From IMG/VR virus record IMGVR_UViG_3300031507_000025, positions 1 through 26,017 of that record: a DNA stretch of 26,017 nt; one strand, written 5' to 3'. This stretch comes from a virus. The first letter of the stretch is position 1. The number at the start of each line of letters is the position of its first letter. The notes beneath the pieces were generated by a model that made no database searches, was not told the DNA's origin, and saw only the letters and a program-made list of their open reading frames with translations. Below, piece by piece: positions 1 through 6,241 of this stretch. The translations under genes and the position numbers were made by a program.

Positions 1-2
1 GA

Positions 3-146
3 TATCGCCGGCGGCGCCGCCCGGGCGCGTGCGACGTGCCCCTGCTCCCGCACGACCTGACCTACGCCCGCCTGTACCCGTGCGGCTGGCGGTGTGACCG
101 GCACAGCCCGGCAGCGCTGCCCGCCCTGCTTCTGACTGCTCAGTGA
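3..146 (+). CDS. 3' end of a small unidentified protein (partial)
   Basis: This reading frame is open from the window edge and ends at TGA 144-146, giving about 47 residues with no start in view. The tail has Cys and His residues in a pattern (a GACDVPLL segment, then PCGWRCDRH) that suggests a small metal-binding protein of the sort common in Streptomyces phages and integrative elements. It abuts the next gene: its stop overlaps a possible GTG start at 143. The function is unknown. The call rests on the non-random composition of the C-terminus and the tight junction; a chance open frame in GC-rich DNA is possible. Confidence 0.45.
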   Translation, partial: YRRRRRPGACDVPLLPHDLTYARLYPCGWRCDRHSPAALPALLLTAQ

Positions 147-154
147 GGAACCGA

Positions 155-553
155 ATGCAGACGAGAACCGAGACGCTTGCCACGCCGCCCGCCGCCCTTC
201 CCCGGCCCGCTGGCTACGACCGCCACCGGTGGGAGCAGGCCGTCATCATCAGCGACCTGCACCGCAACACACGGATCGCGGCGTTCGTGCTGGCCCATCA
301 CGCCGACCTGTACGGCGTTCTGCGCGCGGGCGGGGTGCAGTCCGCCGGCCGACTGGCGCACCTGGCCAGCATCACGCCCAAGCAGGCACGCCTCGCGCTC
401 CAGCAGCTGGAGAACTGGCACTACATCGAGCGGCCGGACATCCGCGACTGGCCGCCGAACAATCCCGTGCGGCCGGTGACCCTGACCCTGCCGCCCCTGC
501 CCGCCCGTACGGAGCCTCCGCATACCGGCGAGGTGCCAAGTGAGCGCGGCTGA
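155..553 (+). CDS. Small winged-helix DNA-binding protein
   Basis: This encodes 132 residues from ATG 155, chosen because GAGGAA lies 4 nt upstream. A GTG at 143 would overlap the preceding stop as GTGA and is a credible alternative. Residues about 25-95 look like a MarR-type winged helix: a helical segment (HRNTRIAAFVLAHHADLYGVL), a helix-turn-helix with SAGRLAHLASITPKQARLAL, and a wing ending in YIERPDI. The C-terminus is Pro-rich and probably disordered. It overlaps the next gene by 14 nt. Its place before a replication-initiator-like gene suggests transcriptional control or replication accessory function, which is inference only. No catalytic motif is visible. Confidence 0.75.
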   Translation: MQTRTETLATPPAALPRPAGYDRHRWEQAVIISDLHRNTRIAAFVLAHHADLYGVLRAGGVQSAGRLAHLASITPKQARLALQQLENWHYIERPDIRDWPPNNPVRPVTLTLPPLPARTEPPHTGEVPSERG

Positions 554-794
554 GCGGCAGTTAGCGCTGCTGCCCGACGACCCGCCCGCCTACGGCGGCC
601 CCGCGGCCGCCGCCGTCGAGCCGATCCGCACCCAGGGCCGCACCGAGTACGCCATCCACTGCGACGGCCCGAGCGGCTGCGGCAGCGTCCACCGCCACAT
701 CTTCCCCGGCGTGCGCCGGGGCCCGTGCGGCGCCGAGTACACCGTGCCCGGCGCTGCCGACGACGACACCGAGACCACCGACGACACCAGCTAG
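540..794 (+). CDS. Small Cys-containing hypothetical protein with a TTA codon
   Basis: This encodes 84 residues from GTG 540, preceded by GAGGTG with 5-nt spacing, and overlaps the upstream gene by 14 nt. The middle holds three Cys and two His residues (CDGPSGCGSVHRHIFPG, then RGPCGAEYTV), compatible with one small zinc site. The C-terminus is acidic and Thr/Asp-rich, and likely disordered. I do not recognise the family. Codon 8 (561-563) is TTA, the rarest leucine codon in Streptomyces, which normally needs the developmentally controlled bldA tRNA. I saw no other in-frame TTA in the genes called here. Confidence 0.7.
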   Translation: MSAAERQLALLPDDPPAYGGPAAAAVEPIRTQGRTEYAIHCDGPSGCGSVHRHIFPGVRRGPCGAEYTVPGAADDDTETTDDTS

Positions 795-800
795 GACCCG

Positions 801-2153
801 ATGGACCAGGCCCGCGCGCTCCCCGCCGAGCCCCGCCGCAGCAGCGGCGGGGCCGGTGGTGCTGCCCGGGCCGACCTCCCGCCCTGGCACGGCCAGAGGG
901 TCAAGATCCCCGCGAGGCTGTGGACGTCGGGCCACTACTCGCACGGCGCCGTCCGCTACTGGGGACAGCTCGCCGCGCTCGACCGGCCCGCCGAGGGATG
1001 CCGCGCCGGCGTCGCCACCCTCGCCCGGTACCTCGGCGACAGCACCAGGACGACCGAGCGCTACCTCGCCGAGCTCGCCGAGCCCGGCCCCGACGGCGTG
1101 CCCGAGATGACGACCGTCCGCCACACCCACCCGGGCGGTACCGGCACGACCGCCGAGCGCCGCATGCGGCCCGTCGCGCGCATCGAGCACTTCGCGTACG
1201 TACCCGTCACCGCGATCAAGGCCCTGCGTCCGACGCTGGTCCTCGCCTACTGCGTCCTGGCCTGGGCCGTCGCCGTCGGCGCCCCGCACACGGCCGCCGA
1301 GCTCGGCGCGGCACTCGGTGTCACCGTGCGGACCGCGCGCCGCCTCGTCGACGAGCTGGAGGCCCTCGGCTGGGCCGTCGTCGAGCGCCGCGCGGGACAC
1401 CAGGGACGCCACCTCGTCACCGTCCACGACCACCCGCTCCACCTCGTCCCCGCACTGGTCACAGATGGCGGATCGGGTGCGGACACAGATGGCGGATCCC
1501 TCGCGTCTAAGGAAGACCCTGGACTGACTGACGAGAGAACCACGCAGGTCGGTGGGGCTTTCCGCCGTAGGCGAGCTGACCGTAAGTGGGCCGGGGAGCC
1601 TGTGGAAAACCCGGTCGCTCCGGTCGCTGCGACGTTCCGGCCCGCGCCCTCTGCGCGCCCCCTGGAGCGCCCCGCGTACGCCGGACCCCAGCTGACCCTC
1701 AGCCGCGATGCCTGGGCGCTCGTGAAGCCCGTCCTAACCCCTGTGAGTGATCTCCTGCCGCGCTGCTCGCCGTACATGACCCGGCGCATCGTCCGCGAGA
1801 TCCTCCGCCAGATCCGCGAGGACGGGATCTGGCCCGACGAGATCCGCGACCAGGTCGCCCGCCTGCGCCGCTGGACCCCCGACGAGGAGATCACCGACCC
1901 CGGCCGCTGGCTCCTCGGCGCCGTCCTGCCCGTCCGCTCCCGCTGCGGCATGACCGGCTGCCACTGGGGATTCCTCGCCCACACCGGCATGCCCTGCAAG
2001 ACCTGCACCGAACTCGACCACGCCCGGGCCGCCGGCATCACCGCCGACCACCCACCCCATACGAGCACCTGGCACGAGTGCGCCGACTGCCGACAACCCA
2101 GCCGCATCCCCCTCACCGCAGGCCTCTGCCACACCTGCAGACCCACCGCCTGA
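801..2153 (+). CDS. Replication initiator-like protein: two HTH segments plus Cys-rich C-terminus
   Basis: This encodes 450 residues from ATG 801, preceded by AGGA at 5-nt spacing. Residues about 33-95 (PARLWTSGHYSHGAVRYWGQL, then GVATLARYLGDSTRTTERYL) look like a winged helix. Residues about 160-215 carry a second helix-turn-helix (AAELGAALGVTVRTARRLVDEL with a wing). Residues about 220-295 form a Gly/Pro/Arg-rich linker. The C-terminal half has a helical domain and a series of Cys pairs (RCGMTGCHW, PCKTCTEL, HECADC, LCHTC) that probably bind zinc. Two DNA-binding domains, a long linker and repeats within the linker DNA recall lambdoid O-type initiators. Initiation of phage DNA replication is therefore the best guess, but no specific Rep family was confirmed. 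A transcription factor is the alternative. Confidence 0.7.
   Translation: MDQARALPAEPRRSSGGAGGAARADLPPWHGQRVKIPARLWTSGHYSHGAVRYWGQLAALDRPAEGCRAGVATLARYLGDSTRTTERYLAELAEPGPDGVPEMTTVRHTHPGGTGTTAERRMRPVARIEHFAYVPVTAIKALRPTLVLAYCVLAWAVAVGAPHTAAELGAALGVTVRTARRLVDELEALGWAVVERRAGHQGRHLVTVHDHPLHLVPALVTDGGSGADTDGGSLASKEDPGLTDERTTQVGGAFRRRRADRKWAGEPVENPVAPVAATFRPAPSARPLERPAYAGPQLTLSRDAWALVKPVLTPVSDLLPRCSPYMTRRIVREILRQIREDGIWPDEIRDQVARLRRWTPDEEITDPGRWLLGAVLPVRSRCGMTGCHWGFLAHTGMPCKTCTELDHARAAGITADHPPHTSTWHECADCRQPSRIPLTAGLCHTCRPTA
1460..1498 (+). repeat. Two 15-bp direct repeats (iteron-like) inside the initiator gene
   Basis: CACAGATGGCGGATC occurs exactly twice, at 1460-1474 and 1484-1498, with a 24-bp period. 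In protein the repeats read TDGGSGADTDGGS in the linker. The following 110 bp are less GC-rich than the surroundings and contain the DnaA-box-like TGTGGAAAA at 1601-1609. The placement parallels lambdoid phages, whose origin iterons lie inside the initiator gene. Two copies is few for iterons, so this could also be a coding duplication. Confidence 0.5.
1601..1609 (-). promoter_or_regulatory. Possible DnaA box
   Basis: TGTGGAAAA on the + strand reads TTTTCCACA on the other strand, one base from the Streptomyces DnaA-box consensus TTGTCCACA. It lies about 100 bp after the paired direct repeats in the linker of the initiator gene. A single nine-base match is weak alone; its position is what makes it worth recording. 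Confidence 0.35.
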
Positions 2154-2175
2154 CCCGGAAGGACACCGACCTGCC

Positions 2176-2523
2176 ATGTACGAGAGCCCCACCCGCCGGA
2201 CCACCACCGGCTACGGCACCTGCGACGACTGCAGCCGACGCGTCCTCTACGCCCTCACCACCACACACCGCAAGATCATCGCCATAGACCCGCGCGAGGA
2301 CCCCACCGGCAACCAGGCCATCTCGGTGCGGGAGTCGATCTACTGGACGCGCCAGCTCAGCAAGGACCGGCCCGCCGCCGAGGAACGCGAAGTCCTGCGG
2401 CGGCCGCACTTCTCCTCCTGCCCCGTCGCCCGCGCCCGGGCACGCAAGCGCGCGGCCGCCGCACGGCGCACCGCAGGCCGCGCCCTCACCGGCGTACGCC
2501 CCGCACCGTGGCGGCCGCGATGA
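2176..2523 (+). CDS. Small CxxC protein, probable zinc-binding
   Basis: This encodes 115 residues from ATG 2176. The nearest Shine-Dalgarno-like stretch (GGAAGGAC, 2157-2164) is rather distant at about 11 nt. The N-terminus has a CDDC pair at about residues 16-19, followed by a beta-rich segment (RKIIAIDPREDPTGN), and residues about 76-84 have PHFSSCP. A CxxC knuckle, a DPxxDPTGN-like strand and a terminal HxxxCP match my recollection of small zinc-ribbon-like proteins in actinophage early regions. The C-terminal 35 residues are Arg/Ala-rich and basic, suggesting nucleic-acid contact. It ends in an ATGA overlap with the next gene. The function is unknown. Confidence 0.65.
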   Translation: MYESPTRRTTTGYGTCDDCSRRVLYALTTTHRKIIAIDPREDPTGNQAISVRESIYWTRQLSKDRPAAEEREVLRRPHFSSCPVARARARKRAAAARRTAGRALTGVRPAPWRPR

Positions 2524-2948
2524 ACCGACACGACCAGCTCGACGACGCGATCTTCCACCCCCGGAGCCACACCATGACCCACCACGCCCCGCTGCCCTCC
2601 ACACCCCAGGACGCGATCGCCGCCGCCCTCGACCACTACTGGATCACCAGCGACCCCGCCGGCACCTTCCACACCACCGAGGCCGCCCAGCACATCGACG
2701 CCAGCCTCACCGGCTACGGCTACACCATCACCACCGCGGCCGCCGCAGCCGCGCCCCGCTGCACATGCCCGACCCCGAGCCGCGCGGCCGTCGCCTTCAC
2801 CGCCCTGCTCGCCCTCGTCTGCCTCCTCGGATGCCTCTACTGCCTCATACGCGGCGAGCAGGGCTGGGCGTTCGCCGCCCTCGTCGGCGCCGGCGCCCTC
2901 ACCAACGAGACCGCCGCCAACCTCCGCACCCGCCGGGCCCACAGATGA
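2520..2948 (+). CDS. Small membrane protein with two predicted helices
   Basis: This encodes 142 residues from ATG 2520, which overlaps the previous stop as ATGA. ATG 2574 has a better ribosome site (GGAG with about 7-nt spacing) and would give 124 residues. Residues about 91-113 (AVAFTALLALVCLLGCLYCLI) form a clear membrane helix, and a second weaker one follows (GWAFAALVGAGAL). The soluble N-terminus has an Ala-rich stretch and a CTCP motif just before the membrane. It overlaps the next gene, also membrane-anchored, by 4 nt, so the two may work together at the host membrane. Exclusion of other phages is one possibility, but nothing in the sequence proves it. Confidence 0.6.
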   Translation: MNRHDQLDDAIFHPRSHTMTHHAPLPSTPQDAIAAALDHYWITSDPAGTFHTTEAAQHIDASLTGYGYTITTAAAAAAPRCTCPTPSRAAVAFTALLALVCLLGCLYCLIRGEQGWAFAALVGAGALTNETAANLRTRRAHR

Positions 2949-3616
2949 GCAACGCCGAACTCCTCGCCGAGGCGATCGCCGCCGTGGCCGTCCTCATCCG
3001 CGCCTACCTCGGCTGGTACCTCGCCCTCGTCGCCGCCCTCACCGTCCTCCTCCTCGCCCTCGTCGGCGCCCTCAACACCCTCTACGACCACTACCGCCGC
3101 CCCGGCAAGGACCCAGCGATGACCGTCACCGAGCACACCGGCCCCTACGGCACCGCGCACCGCGTCCCCGAGACGAACTACGAGGCCGTCAGCCCCGCAG
3201 CCCTCGACAGCTGGATCATCACCGCGCCCTGCTGGCACCCCCACTGGACGCAGTACGCCCTCGCCCTCGTCTCCCTCGCCCACATCCCCGACGTCCCCCA
3301 GGCCCAGCTCCACCGGCCCGGCATGACCCACGAAATCAACGTCGTCGCCCTCGACCCCGAGCACGGCCCCTACGACGCCCACACCCTCAGCCCCGGCCGC
3401 CTCCGCTACCTCCTGCCCGTCAACATCGCCGAGCAGGTCGCCACCACCGACGAGACAGCCCGCGACCTCACCCAGCAGTGCGCCCACGCCGTCGTCCACG
3501 GAGCCCTCTGCCCCGAGACCGCCGACGCCCCCGACCGCATCCGCACCTACTGGCGCCAGACCATCCGCGACATCCTCGGCCACACCAACGACCCCCACCA
3601 CGGACACCTCACCTAG
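2945..3616 (+). CDS. Membrane-anchored hypothetical with soluble C-terminal domain
   Basis: This encodes 223 residues from ATG 2945, coupled to the upstream stop by ATGA. The first 50 residues are very hydrophobic (AYLGWYLALVAALTVLLLALVGAL) and form one or two membrane helices. Residues about 59-223 form a soluble domain with RVPETNYEAVSPA, APCWHPHWTQY and ALDPEHGPY segments, resembling proteins I recall from Streptomyces phages as unnamed hypotheticals. An in-frame ATG at 3119 has AAGGA 7 nt upstream and would make the soluble domain alone. That may be the true start, or the locus may make both forms. The strand composition is extremely C-rich here. Confidence 0.65.
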   Translation: MSNAELLAEAIAAVAVLIRAYLGWYLALVAALTVLLLALVGALNTLYDHYRRPGKDPAMTVTEHTGPYGTAHRVPETNYEAVSPAALDSWIITAPCWHPHWTQYALALVSLAHIPDVPQAQLHRPGMTHEINVVALDPEHGPYDAHTLSPGRLRYLLPVNIAEQVATTDETARDLTQQCAHAVVHGALCPETADAPDRIRTYWRQTIRDILGHTNDPHHGHLT

Positions 3617-3624
3617 CCACTCCA

Positions 3625-3662
3625 CGCGCACGCGCCTGCGATAACGCAGGCGCGCGTGCGCG
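3625..3662 (+). terminator. Strong GC hairpin, probable terminator or attenuator
   Basis: The arms CGCGCACGCGCCTGCG (3625-3640) and CGCAGGCGCGCGTGCGCG (3645-3662) pair fully apart from a 2-nt bulge, around the tetraloop ATAA. It starts 8 bp after the stop at 3616. There is no T-run, which is normal for actinobacterial terminators. A more AT-rich stretch follows before the next gene, so it probably separates two transcription units. Confidence 0.6.
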
Positions 3663-3723
3663 CGAAGACTGTCATTACTATCCAGTAGCCATGGCCGGTC
3701 ACCCCCGGCCGGAAAGAATGATC

Positions 3724-4149
3724 ATGAGTATGAGTCAGCCCAGCACCGAGGACCTCCAGGAGCTGCTCGGCCAGCTCCGCACCGAGATCAGCGAGGCCCG
3801 CGGAACCCTCAAGGACCTCCGCTACGAGATCAAGACCGCCCGCGACCTCACCGCCACCACCCGCCAGCTCGTCACCGAACTCGCCAAGACCCAAGTCCGC
3901 GACCTCCTGGCGGACGAAGTCACCCGCCAGGTCACCGCCCTCGGCAAGGAGACCGAGCGGCAGATGGGCATGGCCGCCGCCAAGGTCATGGCCGAGTTCG
4001 ACAAGCTCCGCGACCTCCTCCTCGGCCGCGAACACGTCGCCGACGGCCGCGAGGAACGCTCCATCCCCGAACTCCTCGAAGACCCCGCCATCCTCGCCCG
4101 CGCCCAGCACGCAGCACGCCGCAACGCCGCCGAGGCCGACCGTGAGTAG
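3724..4149 (+). CDS. Coiled-coil hypothetical protein
   Basis: This encodes 141 residues from ATG 3724, chosen because GGAAAG (3711-3716) lies 7 nt upstream. In-frame ATGs at 3691, 3718 and 3730 are alternatives. Residues about 8-105 are almost entirely heptad-like helix (DLQELLGQLRTEISEARGTL, then continuing charged repeats to EFDKLRDLLLG), so the protein is probably an elongated coiled-coil oligomer. It is the first gene after the 3625-3662 hairpin and overlaps the next gene by 8 nt. I do not recognise a family. A structural or scaffolding partner role in DNA metabolism is possible but is a guess. Confidence 0.7.
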   Translation: MSMSQPSTEDLQELLGQLRTEISEARGTLKDLRYEIKTARDLTATTRQLVTELAKTQVRDLLADEVTRQVTALGKETERQMGMAAAKVMAEFDKLRDLLLGREHVADGREERSIPELLEDPAILARAQHAARRNAAEADRE

Positions 4150-4870
4150 CTGCCCCCTCTGCCCCCGCACCGCCCCCGACGGCCAGCACCTGTGCCAGCT
4201 GCACGCCGGCGAACTCCGCGGCTGGCTCACCGAACTCCCACGCCAGGCCCTGCTCCTCGAACAGTTCGTCGCCGCCGGCGGACAGCCCCCCGAGGGCCGC
4301 CTCGGCGGCAGCGGCCGCGCCCACGCCCCACTGCCCGTCGACCTCCGCGTCCTGGTCCTCCTCGGCCCCGGCCGCCACGACCCCGTACTCGGCACCGACG
4401 ACGACGGCGAGGCGCCGATCGCCGCCGTCCTCGGCGCCTGGGCCGGACACATCGCCTACCACCACCCCGCCGCCCACCGCGACCCGCACGGCACCGCCCG
4501 CACCCAGCCCTGCGACCAGGCCTGGCCCACGCACGGCGAGACCATCCCCGGCTGGTGCACGTGGCTCCTCGCCTACCTCCCGTACGCCCTCACACTCCCG
4601 CTCGCCGCCGAGCTCCACCGCCAGATCGGCGACCTCGTCCGCCGCATCCGCAACCTCACCCACACCACACCCCAACAGCACCCCCGCGCCGCGCCCTGCC
4701 CCGCCTGCGGCCTTTGCCCCCTCGTCCGCACCGACGGCCGATGGCACATCCACTGCCTCAACTGCGGCCACCAGATGACCCCCGAGCAGTACGACCAGCA
4801 CGCCGCACGCTTCGTTCAGGCCGTTCAGGACGAGCAGGCCTCCAGCTCAGCTGACGGCCACGCCGCATAA
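4142..4870 (+). CDS. Double zinc-finger-type hypothetical protein
   Basis: This encodes 242 residues from GTG 4142, preceded by GAGG at 6-nt spacing. The N-terminus has CPLC followed by CQLH (residues 4-21), a likely zinc site. The C-terminus has PCPACGLC and then HCLNCGH, a zinc-ribbon pattern at about residues 182-212. Between them is a helical domain with a hydrophobic helix (WCTWLLAYLPYALTLPLA) and a run of His/Pro. Proteins of this layout recur in Streptomyces phage and integrative-element genomes without assigned function. Regulation of transcription or recruitment to nucleic acid is plausible from the zinc sites alone. Confidence 0.75.
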   Translation: MSSCPLCPRTAPDGQHLCQLHAGELRGWLTELPRQALLLEQFVAAGGQPPEGRLGGSGRAHAPLPVDLRVLVLLGPGRHDPVLGTDDDGEAPIAAVLGAWAGHIAYHHPAAHRDPHGTARTQPCDQAWPTHGETIPGWCTWLLAYLPYALTLPLAAELHRQIGDLVRRIRNLTHTTPQQHPRAAPCPACGLCPLVRTDGRWHIHCLNCGHQMTPEQYDQHAARFVQAVQDEQASSSADGHAA

Positions 4871-4975
4871 CCCCTTATGCGAACACGCGTTCCCATCGGA
4901 CACTCGCTGAACAGTGCACCGACTTGCTCGCCACCCCCAGTGGCGCACGCGACCCGCACCGAGAAGAGGCCCACC

Positions 4976-5692
4976 ATGCCCACCTGGACCCTGCACCGAG
5001 GAGACGCCCTCACTCTCCTGCGCACCCTGCCCACCGGCGCGGTCAGCGCGACGATCACCGACCCGCCCTACAACTCCGGCGGCATGACCACCGCCCAGCG
5101 CACCGGCAGCACCGCCCGCGGCAAGTACGTCAGCGGCGACGCCCAGCACCAACTGCCCGACTTCGACGGCGACACCCGCGACCAGCGCAGCTACACCCTC
5201 TGGCTCACCCTGATCCTCACCGAGTGCTACCGCATCACCCGGCACGCCGGACCGCTCCTCGTCTTCACCGACTTCCGCCAGCTGCCCGCCACCTCCGACG
5301 CCCTTCAGGCGGCCGGATGGACCTGGCGAGGCATCGTCCCCTGGCACAAACCGATCTCCCGCCCATGCAAAGGCGGCTTCAACCGCGCCTGCGAATACGT
5401 CCTGTGGGCCACCAAAGGCCCCGTCGACGCCGCACGCAATCCCGTCTACCTCCCCGGCCTGTACTCGGCCAGCCAGCCCCGCGGCAAAGGCCGCGTCCAC
5501 ATCACTCAGAAACCCGACAACCTCATGGCCGAACTGATCAAGATCTGCGCACCCGAGGGCACCGTCCTGGACCCCTTCACCGGCTCCGGCTCCACCGGCG
5601 TCGCCGCCCTCACCTCCGGCCGCGACTTCATCGGCATCGAGCAGTCCGAACGAATAGCGGACACCGCACACACGAGACTCGCCGCCGCATAA
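4976..5692 (+). CDS. Solitary DNA methyltransferase (DPPY, beta-class motif order)
   Basis: This encodes 238 residues from ATG 4976, with GAGAAGAGG upstream. It transfers a methyl group from S-adenosylmethionine to an amino base in DNA. The catalytic motif IV is TDPPYN near residue 27, and the AdoMet-binding motif I is DPFTGSGST near residue 200. That order, with the target-recognition segment between, is the beta-class arrangement; DPPY favours N6-adenine over N4-cytosine. The N-terminal RGDALTLLRTLP is the usual lead-in. No restriction endonuclease lies alongside, so a role in protecting phage DNA from host restriction or in marking DNA is more likely than a restriction-modification pair. 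It is followed by a large hairpin. Confidence 0.93.
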   Translation: MPTWTLHRGDALTLLRTLPTGAVSATITDPPYNSGGMTTAQRTGSTARGKYVSGDAQHQLPDFDGDTRDQRSYTLWLTLILTECYRITRHAGPLLVFTDFRQLPATSDALQAAGWTWRGIVPWHKPISRPCKGGFNRACEYVLWATKGPVDAARNPVYLPGLYSASQPRGKGRVHITQKPDNLMAELIKICAPEGTVLDPFTGSGSTGVAALTSGRDFIGIEQSERIADTAHTRLAAA

Positions 5693-5747
5693 CCACATCC
5701 CACGCCTATGCCACACTGAGGCCCTGCGCGTTATCGGCGCTTCACAA

Positions 5748-5799
5748 GGAACAGCACGCGGCCCGCCTCACCCCCTGTTGAGGCGGGTCGGCGTGTTCC
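5748..5799 (+). terminator. Large hairpin terminator after the methyltransferase gene
   Basis: The inner stem CCCGCCTCA (5762-5770) pairs perfectly with TGAGGCGGG (5779-5787) around an 8-nt loop. The outer ends GGAACA (5748-5753) and TGTTCC (5794-5799) also pair, with an imperfect GC segment between. It lies 55 bp downstream of the stop codon, suitable for terminating the early operon. Confidence 0.7.
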
Positions 5800-5842
5800 T
5801 GCTGGACAAAGATCGTCGCTTAGCGTCACACTCCTGACAGCA

Positions 5843-5854
5843 GCACACGTGTGC
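5843..5854. promoter_or_regulatory. Perfect 12-bp palindrome, possible operator
   Basis: GCACACGTGTGC is fully self-complementary and sits in an otherwise uncommitted stretch about 150 bp before the MerR-like gene. Dimeric regulators often bind such sites. No second copy was noticed in the window, so the role is unproven. Confidence 0.35.
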
Positions 5855-5946
5855 CCACCTGGAATTTACGGACGCGGGAAACCGCCGAGCGCAGCAACAG
5901 CCGGGCTCGCGCCCCGGCAACCGCGGGCCGAAACCACCCGCCCGCA

Positions 5947-5981
5947 CCGCAGCCCCGGACCACCCAGGCCCGGGGCTGCGG
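5947..5981. repeat. Perfect 12-bp inverted repeat upstream of the MerR-like gene
   Basis: CCGCAGCCCCGG (5947-5958) and CCGGGGCTGCGG (5970-5981) are exact reverse complements separated by 11 nt. The repeat ends about 10 bp before the GGGGGAGG ribosome site of the next gene. In RNA this would be a strong stem just upstream of translation initiation; in DNA it could be a dimer-binding site. Confidence 0.55.
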
Positions 5982-6003
5982 CACACCCCGGGGGAGGCGA
6001 GCC

Positions 6004-6240
6004 GTGCTCTACACCACCGCCCAGGCAGCCGACCACGCCACCAAATGGCGCCAGTTCGGCACCGGCACCCCCGCCACCGTCACCCCCGCCGCCATCCGCA
6101 AATGGGCCTCCCGAGGCCACCTCGACCCCGCAGGCCTCGACGACCAGGGCCACCCCCTCTACGCCCTCACCGACATCGCACGCGCCGAGAAAGCCACCCG
6201 CGACCGTGCCCTGCGCCTCGTCGGCACCGGCGCCACATGA
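6004..6240 (+). CDS. MerR-like helix-turn-helix DNA-binding protein
   Basis: This encodes 78 residues from GTG 6004, with GGGGGAGG about 6 nt upstream. It is a minimal DNA-binding domain: TPAAIRKWASRGHL (about residues 31-44) is the helix-turn-helix, and the next segment (DPAGLDDQGHPLYALTDI) is the MerR-type wing. A short basic helix finishes the protein. There is no effector domain, so it resembles the small MerR/excisionase-like proteins found before phage packaging genes. Control of late genes or of DNA recombination are the two natural roles, and the sequence does not decide between them. A longer in-frame reading from GTG 5851 is possible but has poor coding character. Confidence 0.8.
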   Translation: MLYTTAQAADHATKWRQFGTGTPATVTPAAIRKWASRGHLDPAGLDDQGHPLYALTDIARAEKATRDRALRLVGTGAT

Positions 6241-6241
6241 C

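Larger units (their letters stand above)
5693..6003. other. 311-bp gene-free region rich in inverted repeats
   Basis: No convincing gene lies between the methyltransferase and the MerR-like gene. The region contains the 5748-5799 hairpin, a perfect 12-bp palindrome (5843-5854), a small stem at 5900-5918, and a 12-bp perfect inverted repeat (5947-5981). It probably holds the end of the early transcript and the control region for the next genes. I could not define a confident promoter. Confidence 0.6.

Noticed and set aside
3676-3681. TACTAT as a promoter -10 box
   Set aside because: No acceptable -35 hexamer at 16-18 bp upstream, because that space is the GC hairpin; mentioned only as part of the leader.
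5900-5918. Stem resembling a tRNA T-arm (GCCGGG, 7-nt loop, CCCGGC)
   Set aside because: The loop lacks the TTCGA core and no acceptor, D or anticodon arms can be drawn around it.
5851-6003. Upstream in-frame extension of the MerR-like gene from GTG 5851
   Set aside because: The extension is Arg/Pro/Thr-rich without coding character and spans a perfect inverted repeat, while GTG 6004 has a strong GGGGGAGG site.
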